Part shown: positions 45,401-53,055 of the stretch, piece by piece
Numbering within the stretch: the stretch's first letter is position 1
Layout: every line of letters starts with the position of its first letter
NCBI GenBank assembly: GCA_965199005.1
Contig: CBDAQK010000006.1
Location: forward strand, 310,001 to 374,000
Source: LMUY01 sp965199005
Lineage (GTDB): Bacteria; Pseudomonadota; Alphaproteobacteria; Acetobacterales; Acetobacteraceae
Direction: 5' to 3'
DNA: 64,000 nt
Notes under the pieces: generated by a model
What the model was told of the DNA's origin: nothing
The model's database searches: none
The model's input: only the letters and a program-made list of their open reading frames with translations
Translations under genes and position numbers: made by a program

Positions 45401-46108
45401 CATGCGGCGTTGCACCTCTTCGCGCAGCATCGCCTGATGAAGCAACTGCAACCGCTCCTCGATGCGCGTAATCCGGGTCTGCGCAAACCCCACGGCGCGC
45501 TCATGCTCGCCGAGCTGGGTTTCTGTCCCCTGACCCGCCGCTGTAGGTTCAGGCGGCGGCCGATCGATCTCGGCCTGCAATCCCGAACGCTCCGTCTCGA
45601 GCTTGGCCATGTCGGCTGCGATCTTCTGTATCGCAGTGGTTGGTTCGAGTTGCCGCCAACGACCGTTCCGGCCATCCTCCAGAACACGGTCGACCTCCAG
45701 CGAGATTGCTTCATCGTAGGCCTTTGACGCGCTCATCCGTGCCTGCCTGCGCGCCAGGACCACCATGGCCGCAATAAGAACGACGGTTGTGATAACGGTG
45801 AGCGTCGGATCGATCTCGGTTAAAAAACCTCTGGCCGCCCGCATACGGTCCAATGTCGCGGTGAGTTCAACCACGCTGCTTCCGCCGACCAGGCGGACCA
45901 CCCATAGCGCACCAATTGCCAGGGCGGCCGAGATCGTCGCGATGAGAGCGACTGTACGCGCGAGATCGAGCGTGGAACGCAGAGCGGCACGAGCGAGAAT
46001 ATTACTCGCGATCGTTCGCCGTAACACGGCATTCGCCCAGGGGACGGCTACAAAATGGAGAAGGGTAAAAGCTCCAGCGGTGGATGCGAGGAGGGCATAA
46101 AGGTTCAT
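42425..46108 (-). CDS. Large multi-spanning membrane protein of unknown family (1227 aa)
   Basis: I do not recognise this protein. From the ATG at 46108 it has membrane helices at about 3-23, 50-74 and 102-120, a charged coiled-coil-like region at 130-235, and a fourth helix at 273-295. A long soluble part follows: a helical region to about 600, a Gly-rich linker at 625-648 (stretches of G with F), and a C-terminal half of about 550 residues. That half has beta-rich (GQSVTLSVKRGDGHDIALGP) and helical segments and several cysteines near 917-928, 1140 and 1173. The open frame extends upstream to 46423 over the riboswitch, which is not coding. It is convergent with the DUF4062-NACHT gene and may be its neighbour in an accessory island. 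No catalytic motif was found. Confidence 0.75.
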   Translation of the reverse strand: MNLYALLASTAGAFTLLHFVAVPWANAVLRRTIASNILARAALRSTLDLARTVALIATISAALAIGALWVVRLVGGSSVVELTATLDRMRAARGFLTEIDPTLTVITTVVLIAAMVVLARRQARMSASKAYDEAISLEVDRVLEDGRNGRWRQLEPTTAIQKIAADMAKLETERSGLQAEIDRPPPEPTAAGQGTETQLGEHERAVGFAQTRITRIEERLQLLHQAMLREEVQRRMDVRLDPTSLIPRQPTSLSGRLTTLLVSRGVLSSLRGMSRVAFLASVLLLFPSMLALAAPTVGAELTTRITSVEQLRVEMDRKEATAAVDALKEAEAQEAPAAPADAQALDALARQYEISLARHYAQQLDWPAEARSGSIADELSHERVRNQIVGADANRAVVHLTDIPAGDVRMGDLERAARDTSGPVTSAGRDFRANLDRTFRQGMPRRWQELREATIHAMAGFQRIPTPNELRGMLVSNIVHAGADGVAPDLASLVAGLDPNWLERTRLAETAHLTESLANGTPPRAAFDEFASRHWHIPDPDHLLLQLRTVAQRTPSEEDILRRAREVHPNYTPKASPNADDSHELMSHFNSAAYGEAGSDRGPPEAMLGFNDHFPGSMPPEPPPSGGLPGGGGFGGGGGGFGGGGGAGAERPSVPQPTPGGGAAVATEAAEGAEQVAQAAGVELERVAMARSFSRLSGFSRIGGVLIGRPPSNEPNLDFSGIDWRRDGQSVTLSVKRGDGHDIALGPFRPEIVHLALAYAADGRPVTATMVTAAPLRELKILLHPALEDTAMGCRAIEVDRLVDRFSDDADDKTPSSRAVQSARVESFLELYRWAWAVTVTTAHEQAPTAKVGPLVNQVIDYVADDASSILQPDAETEGVLKQALADRRYLQDPDYSPLPLKTDYFAAQQVSRLAACTKDTLAATRACLREGVPLLLNQTLSDKRMDWAAPPPRFTIWSGVREVPFQTDQNLAFADPSQRPQPGSPFAPLSFILQIAFTSEPILAKPDHPWYRLNEDDLASVSDEHPWQFPRLQSWIDQRVSSGIAGAPDAQDTYGAVREFTVLQRLFRLALNGGLGPKFPVERLTTLATESKDWVRPGVRTPRWNPRPGALEATALRAADDLSTMDDQPEPLRKAASSCFDKFAPLLLSRTSSLSDHVRLAAVSPADWQASCPIPPADGEPVGGDAKAAVQAFTRASAARELRQRLGVPQDDQAMLDRQEQGCPPF

Positions 46109-46268
46109 GTGACAGTCCCGGGCGACACGCTGATCCAGCGCCAAATGTTGACCATTTCTAAAATTAAGGCAATGTTTTTGGGGTACCCGGAACCTCGGAA
46201 AATGAGCGGGGCAGCCTCGGTTGCACCCGACCCCATAATCCGTCATACCTCCCCCGCCCGAACCACCC

Positions 46269-46450
46269 GTGCGGGAGAGAGCGGACTCGTTCCGCCGCCG
46301 AAGGCGCAACCGGCCCCCGGAAACGCTCAGGCACAAAGGACCGCACGGCGCCAGGGTCTCTGGAAAGCCGGCCCAGACCATCAGGGCCGCACCGACGGAG
46401 TAAGGGTGTTGCGTACGCTGCACCCGAATCTCTCAGGTACCGTGACAGAG
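46269..46450 (+). promoter_or_regulatory. Tandem glycine riboswitch upstream of gcvT
   Basis: Two glycine aptamers lie in the leader of gcvTHP. Aptamer 1 has P1 arms at 46269-46274 and 46341-46346, the core CCGAAGGCGCAA and the 3' motif GCTCAGGCACAAAGGACCGC. Aptamer 2 follows after a short linker, with arms at 46358-46362 and 46446-46450 and the hallmark CTCTCAGGTACCGTGACAGAG. Tandem glycine riboswitches typically turn on glycine-cleavage genes when glycine is plentiful. The start codon of gcvT is 45 bases downstream. Confidence 0.9.
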
Positions 46451-46494
46451 GGGGGTCGCTCCTGCAGGCATGTCGCCGGCGGGCGGCCTTACCT

Positions 46495-47646
46495 GTGCGG
46501 AGCCGGCATCCATTGTCCGAATTCAACCCGACCGACTTCGAAGACCCCGATGCCGATCTCCTGCGCACCACCCCGTTGGACGCGCTGCATCGCCGCATGG
46601 GGGGACGGATGGTCCCGTTCGCCGGGTACGAGTTGCCGGTGCAATACCCTACCGGCGTCATGGCCGAGCACAACCAGTGCCGCCAACGCGCCGCGTTGTT
46701 CGACGTCTCCCATATGGGCCAGGTCAGCCTGCGCGGCGCCGATGCAGCGGCGGCGTTGGAAACGCTGGTGCCCGGCGACATGCTCGGGATCAAGCAGGGG
46801 CGCCAACGCTACACCCTCTTCCTGGACGAAGCCGGCGGCATCCTGGATGACCTGATGGTCGCCAATTACGGCGACCGTCTGTTGCTGATCGTCAACGCGT
46901 CCCGCAAGGCCGACGACATCAAGCATCTGACCCTCCGCATCCCCCAAATCGCGGCGCAAATCCACGATGACCGGGCCCTGCTGGCGCTGCAGGGGCCGGC
47001 CGCCGTCACCGCTATGGCGCGGCTCTCGCCGGAGGCGGCGGCGCTCGGCTTCATGCAGGTCGCCGCCCTCACCATCGCCGGCATTCCCGTCTGGATCAGC
47101 CGCTCGGGCTACACCGGGGAGGACGGGTTCGAAATCTCCGTCCCCGGTGCGGACGCCGAGGCCTTTGCCGAACGCCTGCTGCAGGAACCGGAGGTGGCGC
47201 TCGCCGGGTTGGGCGCGCGGGACAGCCTGCGGCTGGAGGCGGGGTTGTGCCTCTATGGCAACGACATCGACCAGTTGACCACACCCGTCGAAGCCAACTT
47301 GAAATGGACCATCCCCAAGCGCCGGCGGGACGCAGCGGATTTCCCTGGGGCGGTTCCCATCCTGGACCAATGGACCAACGGCCCCACAAGGCTGCGCGTC
47401 GGCCTTCGCCCGGAGGGGAAGGCGCCCGCCCGGGCGGAAACGGTCATCGCCGCCGCGGACGGTACCGCCGCCGGCACCGTCACTTCCGGCGGGTTCGGCC
47501 CTACGGCGGGTGGCCCGGTCGCCATGGGCTACGTCCGCCGCGACCTGGCCGTGGAGGGCCAGGCGCTCAACCTCCTGGTGAGAGGCAAGGCACTGCCGGC
47601 CCGTGTCACCGCACTGCCATTCGTTCCCCATCGCTACGCACGCTGA
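46495..47646 (+). CDS. gcvT: Aminomethyltransferase, glycine cleavage system T protein
   Basis: GcvT takes the aminomethyl group from lipoylated GcvH, releases ammonia and transfers the one-carbon unit to tetrahydrofolate. The sequence shows PLDALHRRMGGRMVPFAGYELPVQY near the start, CRQRAALFDVSHMGQV, and the later SRSGYTGEDGFEI. Length is 383 residues from GTG 46495; a TTG at 46513 preceded by GGAG would give 377 and is an equally good start. An ATG at 46470 is in another frame. The gene is under the tandem glycine riboswitch and leads gcvH and gcvP. Confidence 0.95.
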   Translation: MRSRHPLSEFNPTDFEDPDADLLRTTPLDALHRRMGGRMVPFAGYELPVQYPTGVMAEHNQCRQRAALFDVSHMGQVSLRGADAAAALETLVPGDMLGIKQGRQRYTLFLDEAGGILDDLMVANYGDRLLLIVNASRKADDIKHLTLRIPQIAAQIHDDRALLALQGPAAVTAMARLSPEAAALGFMQVAALTIAGIPVWISRSGYTGEDGFEISVPGADAEAFAERLLQEPEVALAGLGARDSLRLEAGLCLYGNDIDQLTTPVEANLKWTIPKRRRDAADFPGAVPILDQWTNGPTRLRVGLRPEGKAPARAETVIAAADGTAAGTVTSGGFGPTAGGPVAMGYVRRDLAVEGQALNLLVRGKALPARVTALPFVPHRYAR

Positions 47647-47659
47647 AGGAGCCCACAGC

Positions 47660-48031
47660 ATGATCCGTTTCACCAAGGACCACGAATGGGTGAGCCTGGA
47701 CGGCACCCTCGCCACCGTCGGCATCACCACCCATGCGCAGGACGCGCTGGGCGACCTGGTGTTCGTCGAATTGCCCGAAATCGGCCGTGAGGTCGCGGAG
47801 GCGGAGGCGGTGGCCGTCGTCGAATCGGTGAAGGCGGCCAGCGACGTCTACGCCCCGCTTGCCGGCCGCGTGACCGAGGTGAACCCGGCGATCACCGACG
47901 ACCCGGCGCTGGTGAACCGCGATCCGGCGGGCGCCGGATGGTTCTTCAAGCTGGAACTGGCCGATCCCGCCGCGTTCGGCACCCTGCTGGACCAGGCGGG
48001 CTACGACGCGCTGCTCGCGGAGACGGCATAA
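47660..48031 (+). CDS. gcvH: Glycine cleavage system H protein
   Basis: GcvH is the lipoyl carrier that shuttles the aminomethyl intermediate between GcvP, GcvT and dihydrolipoamide dehydrogenase. The 123-residue protein has the lipoylation lysine Lys58 in ESVKAASD and the typical HEWVSLDG start. An AAGGAG sits nine bases before the ATG at 47660. Its TAA overlaps the gcvP ATG by one base. Lipoate attachment would depend on lipA at the left end of the window. Confidence 0.96.
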   Translation: MIRFTKDHEWVSLDGTLATVGITTHAQDALGDLVFVELPEIGREVAEAEAVAVVESVKAASDVYAPLAGRVTEVNPAITDDPALVNRDPAGAGWFFKLELADPAAFGTLLDQAGYDALLAETA

Positions 48032-50892
48032 TGGACGCGCTAGCCGAACTGGCAGGGCTCGAGGACAGCTTCGTCTCCCGCCACATCGCCCCGGCGGAGG
48101 CCGACATCGCCACCATGCTCCGGCTGGTCGGCGCCGAAAGCCTGGAGGCGCTCGCCGCCCAGACGGTGCCTGCGGATATCCGCACCCCCACCATGACGGG
48201 TCTGCCGGACGCGATCGGCGAGATAGCCGTCATCGAGGAGCTGCGGGACCTGGCCGGGCAGAACCAGCGGCTGCGCTCGCTCATCGGGCAGGGCTATTAC
48301 GGCACCTTCGTGCCCCCGGTGATCGCCCGCAACGTGCTGGAGAACCCGGGCTGGTACACCGCCTACACGCCATACCAGGCGGAACTCGCCCAGGGGCGGC
48401 TGGAGGCGCTGCTGAACTTCCAGACCATGGTTTGCGACCTGACGGGCATGCCGATCGCCAATGCGTCCCTGTTGGACGAAGCGACGGCAGCGGCGGAGGC
48501 GATGGCCATGGCGCACGCCGCATCCCGCAGTAAAGCTAGCACCGTGGCGGTGTGTGCCGATTTGCACCCGCAGACCGCGGCCGTGCTGGCCACGCGGGCG
48601 CACCCGCTGGGCTGGACGCTGCGCCGCTTCGCACCCGGCGACACCGCGGCGATCGGCGCCGCCCAACCCTTCGCCGTGGTGCTGCAATATCCGGGCACAT
48701 CAGGCGAAATCCGCGATCTGCATGCGGAGATCGCGGCGGCGCACGAGGCCGGGGCGCTGGCGATCGTGTGTGCGGACCTGCTGAGCCTGGTGCTGCTGAC
48801 GCCGCCGGGCGAGATGGGGGCGGATGTCGTCGTCGGCAGCTCACAGCGCTTCGGCGTTCCCATGGGCTTCGGCGGCCCGCATGCGGCGTTCTTCGCGACC
48901 CAGGACAAGTTCAAGCGGGTGATGCCGGGCCGCCTGGTCGGCGTGTCGCAGGACGCGGCGGGGCAGCCGGCCATGCGCCTGGCGCTGCAAACCCGCGAAC
49001 AACACATCCGCCGCGAAAAGGCCACCAGCAACATCTGCACGGCGCAGGTCCTGCTGGCGGTGATGGCCGGGATGTATGCGGTTTGGCACGGGCCGGAGGG
49101 GCTGGTGCGGATCGCGCGCCGGGTGAACCTGCAGGCGCGGGCCTTGGCCGACGTTGCCAAACGGGCGGGCATGACCCTGCGGCACAGTAGCTTCTTCGAC
49201 ACGGTCGCGCTGGACGTGGCTGATGCGGACGGGTTGATGGCGCGCGCGCTGCAAGCCGGGTTCAACTTGCGCCGTCTGGACGACACGGGCGTCGCGATTG
49301 CGCTGGACGAGACGGTGACGGCGGCGGAACTCGTCGCTTTGGCCGCCGTCTTGGGTGAAGCCGTGGGTACCGCGCCGGCGTCGATCCCGGCGGCATCGTT
49401 CCGCGCCGGCCCCATCCTGCCGCAGGCGGTGTTCGGCGCCCACCGGTCCGAGCACGAGATGCTGCGCTACCTGAAGCGGCTGGAGGACCGGGACGTTGCG
49501 CTGAACCGGTCCATGATCCCGCTCGGCTCCTGCACCATGAAGCTGAATGCCACGGCGGAGATGGTGCCCGTTACCATGCCCGGCTTTGCCGACATCCATC
49601 CCTTCGCCCCGGCGGATCAGACGGCCGGTTACAACACGCTCATCCAGCGGCTGGCGGCCTGGCTGGCCGCGGCCACCGGGTTCGCGGCGGTGTCGCTGCA
49701 GCCGAATGCCGGGTCGCAGGGCGAGTATGCCGGGTTGCTGGCGATCCGCGCCTACCACGCATCGCGCGGGCAGAACGGGCGTGACGTGTGCCTCATTCCA
49801 TCCTCGGCCCACGGCACCAACCCGGCCAGCGCGGCCATGGCTGGGCTGCGGGTGGTCGTGGTGGGCTGCGACCGCGACGGCAACGTCGATCTGGCGGATT
49901 TGCGGGCGAAGGCGGCGCTGCATGCCGACAAGCTGGCCGCGCTGATGGTGACCTACCCGTCCACCCACGGCGTGTTCGAGGGCGAAATCCGCGCGATCTG
50001 TGCCACCATCCACGCGCATGGCGGCCAGGTCTACATGGACGGCGCCAACATGAACGCGCAGTTGGGGCTGACCAGCCCCGCCGCGATTGGCGCCGATGTG
50101 TGCCATTTGAACCTGCACAAGACGTTCTGCATCCCGCATGGCGGCGGCGGCCCCGGCGTGGGGCCGATCGGGGTTGCCGCCCACCTCGCGCCGCATCTGC
50201 CGAACCACCCAGCCCGGCCGGATTGTGGCCCGGCGGGCGGGTACGGACCGGTCAGCGCGGCCCCGTTTGGCTCGGCGCTGATCCTGCCGATCTCCTACGC
50301 CTACATAAGGATGATGGGCGCTTCCGGGCTCACCCGGGCGTCCGAAGTCGCCATCCTGAACGCCAACTACATCGCGGCCCGGCTGCGGGAGGCATACCCC
50401 GTGCTCTACGCGGGGCAGGGCGGGCGCGTCGCGCATGAGTGCATCATCGACTGCCGCGGCTTCCAGGCCGAGGCCGGGGTGATGGTGGAGGATATTGCGA
50501 AGCGGCTGCAGGATTACGGCTTCCACGCTCCGACCATGTCCTGGCCCGTCGCAGGCACGCTGATGATCGAACCGACGGAGAGCGAGCCGCTGGCGGAGCT
50601 GGACCGGTTCTGCGAGGCGATGCTGGCCATCCGGGCCGAAATCGCCGCTGTGGGTGCGGGCGAGATGGACCGTGCCGACAACATGCTGAAGAACGCGCCG
50701 CATACCGCCAGCGAGGTGACGGGAGAGACGTGGCAGCACGCCTATACCAGGGCGCAGGCGGCCTTCCCGCTGGCCTGGGTGCGCGCCAACAAGTACTGGC
50801 CGCCGGTCAAGCGGGTCGACAACGTGTACGGCGACCGCAACCTCATCTGCACTTGCGCCCCGCTGGAAACCTACGCCATGGCGGCCGAGTAG
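48031..50892 (+). CDS. gcvP: Glycine dehydrogenase (decarboxylating), single-chain P protein
   Basis: GcvP decarboxylates glycine with PLP and passes the aminomethyl group to GcvH. The 953-residue protein is the fused form that combines both halves, as in most proteobacteria, not the split GcvPA/GcvPB type. The Schiff-base lysine is Lys697 in LNLHKTFCIPHGGGGPG. The N-terminal half begins FVSRHIAP and contains the glycine-rich FGGPHAAFFA. The start ATG overlaps the gcvH stop. A pair of palindromic repeats follows directly after the stop. Confidence 0.97.
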   Translation: MDALAELAGLEDSFVSRHIAPAEADIATMLRLVGAESLEALAAQTVPADIRTPTMTGLPDAIGEIAVIEELRDLAGQNQRLRSLIGQGYYGTFVPPVIARNVLENPGWYTAYTPYQAELAQGRLEALLNFQTMVCDLTGMPIANASLLDEATAAAEAMAMAHAASRSKASTVAVCADLHPQTAAVLATRAHPLGWTLRRFAPGDTAAIGAAQPFAVVLQYPGTSGEIRDLHAEIAAAHEAGALAIVCADLLSLVLLTPPGEMGADVVVGSSQRFGVPMGFGGPHAAFFATQDKFKRVMPGRLVGVSQDAAGQPAMRLALQTREQHIRREKATSNICTAQVLLAVMAGMYAVWHGPEGLVRIARRVNLQARALADVAKRAGMTLRHSSFFDTVALDVADADGLMARALQAGFNLRRLDDTGVAIALDETVTAAELVALAAVLGEAVGTAPASIPAASFRAGPILPQAVFGAHRSEHEMLRYLKRLEDRDVALNRSMIPLGSCTMKLNATAEMVPVTMPGFADIHPFAPADQTAGYNTLIQRLAAWLAAATGFAAVSLQPNAGSQGEYAGLLAIRAYHASRGQNGRDVCLIPSSAHGTNPASAAMAGLRVVVVGCDRDGNVDLADLRAKAALHADKLAALMVTYPSTHGVFEGEIRAICATIHAHGGQVYMDGANMNAQLGLTSPAAIGADVCHLNLHKTFCIPHGGGGPGVGPIGVAAHLAPHLPNHPARPDCGPAGGYGPVSAAPFGSALILPISYAYIRMMGASGLTRASEVAILNANYIAARLREAYPVLYAGQGGRVAHECIIDCRGFQAEAGVMVEDIAKRLQDYGFHAPTMSWPVAGTLMIEPTESEPLAELDRFCEAMLAIRAEIAAVGAGEMDRADNMLKNAPHTASEVTGETWQHAYTRAQAAFPLAWVRANKYWPPVKRVDNVYGDRNLICTCAPLETYAMAAE

Positions 50893-50960
50893 GGTGGGGT
50901 GCTCTAGGGCACCCCACCACTTTGCCCTCGATGGGGTCGCGGAGGGCGACCCCACCCTAC
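50889..50960. repeat. Pair of REP-like palindromes with an outer inverted repeat
   Basis: Three nested or tandem inverted repeats lie here: 50893-50902 with 50909-50918 (10-bp stem), 50932-50940 with 50946-50954 (9-bp stem), and an outer 11-bp pair 50889-50899 with 50950-50960. The first shares 14 identical bases with the palindrome at 8932-8954. It starts on the last codon of gcvP and ends five bases before the end of the convergent tlpA gene, so it may also terminate both transcripts. Confidence 0.65.
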
Positions 50961-50964
50961 GCGA

Positions 50965-51507
50965 CTACCCCCGCACGTGCTTCACGACCGTGACGGCGTC
51001 GGGGGACGACCAGTCCGCAGAGCCTTCCAGCCACCCGACTTCCTGGCCCTGCGGGTCGATCAGCAGGGTCGTCGGGATGCCGCGCACGTTGAGCGAATGC
51101 CCGATCATGTCCCTGGGATCCAGCAAAACCGGGAGATTGCGAATGCCATGCTGGGTGTAGAAATTCTGCACCACGCTGGCGCCGCCGTGGTCGGACGACA
51201 CCGGCAGCACCACGACGCCATCCCCCGCCACCAGCTTGGCCAGATCGTCCAGCGCTGGCATTTCGCGCACGCAGGGGACGCACCAGGTGGCCCATAGGTT
51301 CAGCACCACCGCTTTGCCGGCATAATCCGCCAGGCTGCGCGGCGTGCCATCCGCCGCGGTGAAATGCAGGTCCAGCTTGCGGGGCGTGGGCAGCGCGTGC
51401 AGCGCCCCGATTCCCTGCAGCTCTTGGGCGCGCGGTTTGCGGAGCGGGGTCACCGACGCTAGGGTCGCGGCACCCGCGACCAGGGCGCGGCGTGTCATTT
51501 TCGTCAT
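50965..51507 (-). CDS. tlpA: TlpA-family thiol:disulfide interchange protein
   Basis: This 180-residue exported thioredoxin-fold protein has a redox motif WATWCVPC with Cys76 and Cys79, the cis-Pro loop VRGIPTTLLID, and a C-terminal helix. The N-terminus MTRRALVAGAATLASV has twin arginines, so export could be by Tat rather than Sec. The start ATG at 51507 has AAGGA nine bases upstream; a second ATG is three codons later. TlpA proteins keep cytochrome or copper-chaperone cysteines reduced in the periplasm. The divergent argH start is only about 12 bases away. Confidence 0.88.
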   Translation of the reverse strand: MTKMTRRALVAGAATLASVTPLRKPRAQELQGIGALHALPTPRKLDLHFTAADGTPRSLADYAGKAVVLNLWATWCVPCVREMPALDDLAKLVAGDGVVVLPVSSDHGGASVVQNFYTQHGIRNLPVLLDPRDMIGHSLNVRGIPTTLLIDPQGQEVGWLEGSADWSSPDAVTVVKHVRG

Positions 51508-51519
51508 CAGGATAGGTCC

Positions 51520-52935
51520 TTGCCAGCACATAGCGACCCAAACCATCGGAACGCTACCGCCAACGCGCAATGGGGCGGGCGTTTCGCCGCAGGTCCGGCC
51601 ATCATCATGGGGGAGATCAACGCCTCGATCGGCTTCGACCGCAAGCTTTGGCGGCAAGATATCCGCGGCTCGCTCGCGCATGCGGCCATGCTGGCGCGCG
51701 CTGGCATCATCCAACCCGCTGATGAAGCGGCGATCCGCGCCGGGTTGGAGACGATCGGCGCCGAGATCGAGGCCGGGCGGTTCAGTTTCGAGACCGAGCT
51801 CGAAGACATCCACATGAACATCGAGGCCCGGCTGACCGAGCGGATCGGCGAGGCAGGCAAGCGCCTGCACACCGGGCGCAGCCGCAACGACCAGGTGGCG
51901 ACGGATTTCCGCCTGTGGGTGCGGGACGCGATGGATGGGCTGGACCAGCAAATGGCCGACCTCATGCGCGTGCTGGCAGACCGGGCGGCCGAGCATGCCG
52001 CCGACCCCATGCCGGGCTTCACCCATTTGCAGACCGCCCAGCCGGTGACGTTCGGGCATCACATGTTGGCGTACGTGGAGATGCTGAGCCGGGACCGCAG
52101 CCGGTTGGCCGACGCGCGGCGGCGGCTGAACGAATGCCCGCTCGGGTCGGCGGCCCTGGCCGGGACATCCTTCCCGATCGACCGCCACGCCACGGCGGCG
52201 GCGCTGGGGTTTGACCGGCCGACGGCCAACTCGCTGGACGCCGTCTCGGACCGGGATTTTGCCCTCGAGTTCCTGTCGGTGGCGGCGATTTGCGCGGTCC
52301 ATCTCTCCCGCTTGGCGGAGGAGATCGTGATCTGGTGCTCCGCCCCGTTCGGGTTCATCCGTTTGTCGGACGCCTTCACCACCGGGTCGTCGATCATGCC
52401 GCAGAAGCGCAACCCGGATGCGGCGGAGCTGGCCCGGGCGAAGACCGGGCGGATCATGGGGGCGCTGATGGCATTGCTCACGGTGATGAAGGGCCTGCCG
52501 CTCGCCTACGCGAAGGACACGCAGGAGGACAAGGAGCCGGTGTTCGACGCCGCCGACGCGCTTGCGCTGAGCCTGGCGGCGATGGCCGGCATGGTGCGCG
52601 ACCTGCGGCCGGATTTGGGGCGGCTGCGGGCCATGGCGGGCAGTGGGTTTTCCACCGCGACCGATTTGGCGGATTGGCTGGTGCGGGTGCTCCACTTGCC
52701 CTTCCGCACCGCCCATCACGTCACCGGCCGCCTGGTGGCGAAGGCGGAGGCGCAGGGGGTCGAGCTATCGCAGCTGAGCCTGGCGGACATGCAGGCGGAG
52801 GAACCCGGCATCACCGCGGCGATCTTCGATGTGCTGACGGTCGAGGCCTCCGTCGCGTCCCGTACCAGCTATGGCGGCACGGCGCCGGCCAACGTTGCCC
52901 GGGAAGCCGCGCGCTGGCAGGGCGCGTTGGCATGA
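51520..52935 (+). CDS. argH: Argininosuccinate lyase
   Basis: ArgH splits argininosuccinate into arginine and fumarate. The 471-residue fumarase-superfamily protein has WGGRFAAGPA near the N-terminus, the HTGRSRNDQVATD motif, TFGHHMLAY, and the mobile catalytic loop GSSIMPQKRNP beginning at residue 289. The start is taken as TTG 51520, 12 bases from the divergent tlpA start. No better start is seen upstream of the conserved WGGRF region. It is followed by lptM and lysA with overlaps. Confidence 0.95.
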   Translation: MPAHSDPNHRNATANAQWGGRFAAGPAIIMGEINASIGFDRKLWRQDIRGSLAHAAMLARAGIIQPADEAAIRAGLETIGAEIEAGRFSFETELEDIHMNIEARLTERIGEAGKRLHTGRSRNDQVATDFRLWVRDAMDGLDQQMADLMRVLADRAAEHAADPMPGFTHLQTAQPVTFGHHMLAYVEMLSRDRSRLADARRRLNECPLGSAALAGTSFPIDRHATAAALGFDRPTANSLDAVSDRDFALEFLSVAAICAVHLSRLAEEIVIWCSAPFGFIRLSDAFTTGSSIMPQKRNPDAAELARAKTGRIMGALMALLTVMKGLPLAYAKDTQEDKEPVFDAADALALSLAAMAGMVRDLRPDLGRLRAMAGSGFSTATDLADWLVRVLHLPFRTAHHVTGRLVAKAEAQGVELSQLSLADMQAEEPGITAAIFDVLTVEASVASRTSYGGTAPANVAREAARWQGALA

Positions 52936-53054
52936 GGGTCGCGCTGGTTCTGCTGGTCGTGCTCGCCTTGGCCGCCTGCGGCAAGAAGGGCAATCCGGAG
53001 GCCCCTGGGCCAGCCGACCAGATCATCTATCCGCACACCTACCCGTCGTTATAA
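52932..53054 (+). CDS. lptM: Small outer-membrane lipoprotein LptM (YifL-like), 40 aa
   Basis: This tiny gene overlaps the argH stop (ATGA) and ends one base before lysA. It encodes a 40-residue lipoprotein with signal MRVALVLLVVLALAAC (lipobox Cys16) followed by GKKGNPEAPGP. LptM/YifL was shown in E. coli to assist folding of the LptD-LptE LPS translocon. The argH-lptM-lysA order is characteristic for alphaproteobacteria and strengthens the call. It adds another LPS-assembly component to lptA-C, kdsD and kdsA. Confidence 0.88.
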   Translation: MRVALVLLVVLALAACGKKGNPEAPGPADQIIYPHTYPSL

Positions 53055-53055
53055 G

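Noticed and set aside
46109..46423. Extension of the 1227-residue gene to an upstream ATG at 46423
   Set aside because: This stretch overlaps the glycine riboswitch; the residues are low-sense and a membrane-anchored start at 46108 is better.
46470..46850. ATG at 46470 as gcvT start
   Set aside because: It is in a different frame from the GcvT protein.
48841..50955. 704-codon open frame antisense to gcvP
   Set aside because: Composition of a GC-rich shadow, and gcvP on the plus strand has the full P-protein sequence.
51508..52719. Upstream extension of the tlpA frame over argH
   Set aside because: The extension has no domain and covers argH; TlpA has a proper signal sequence and ribosome site at 51507.
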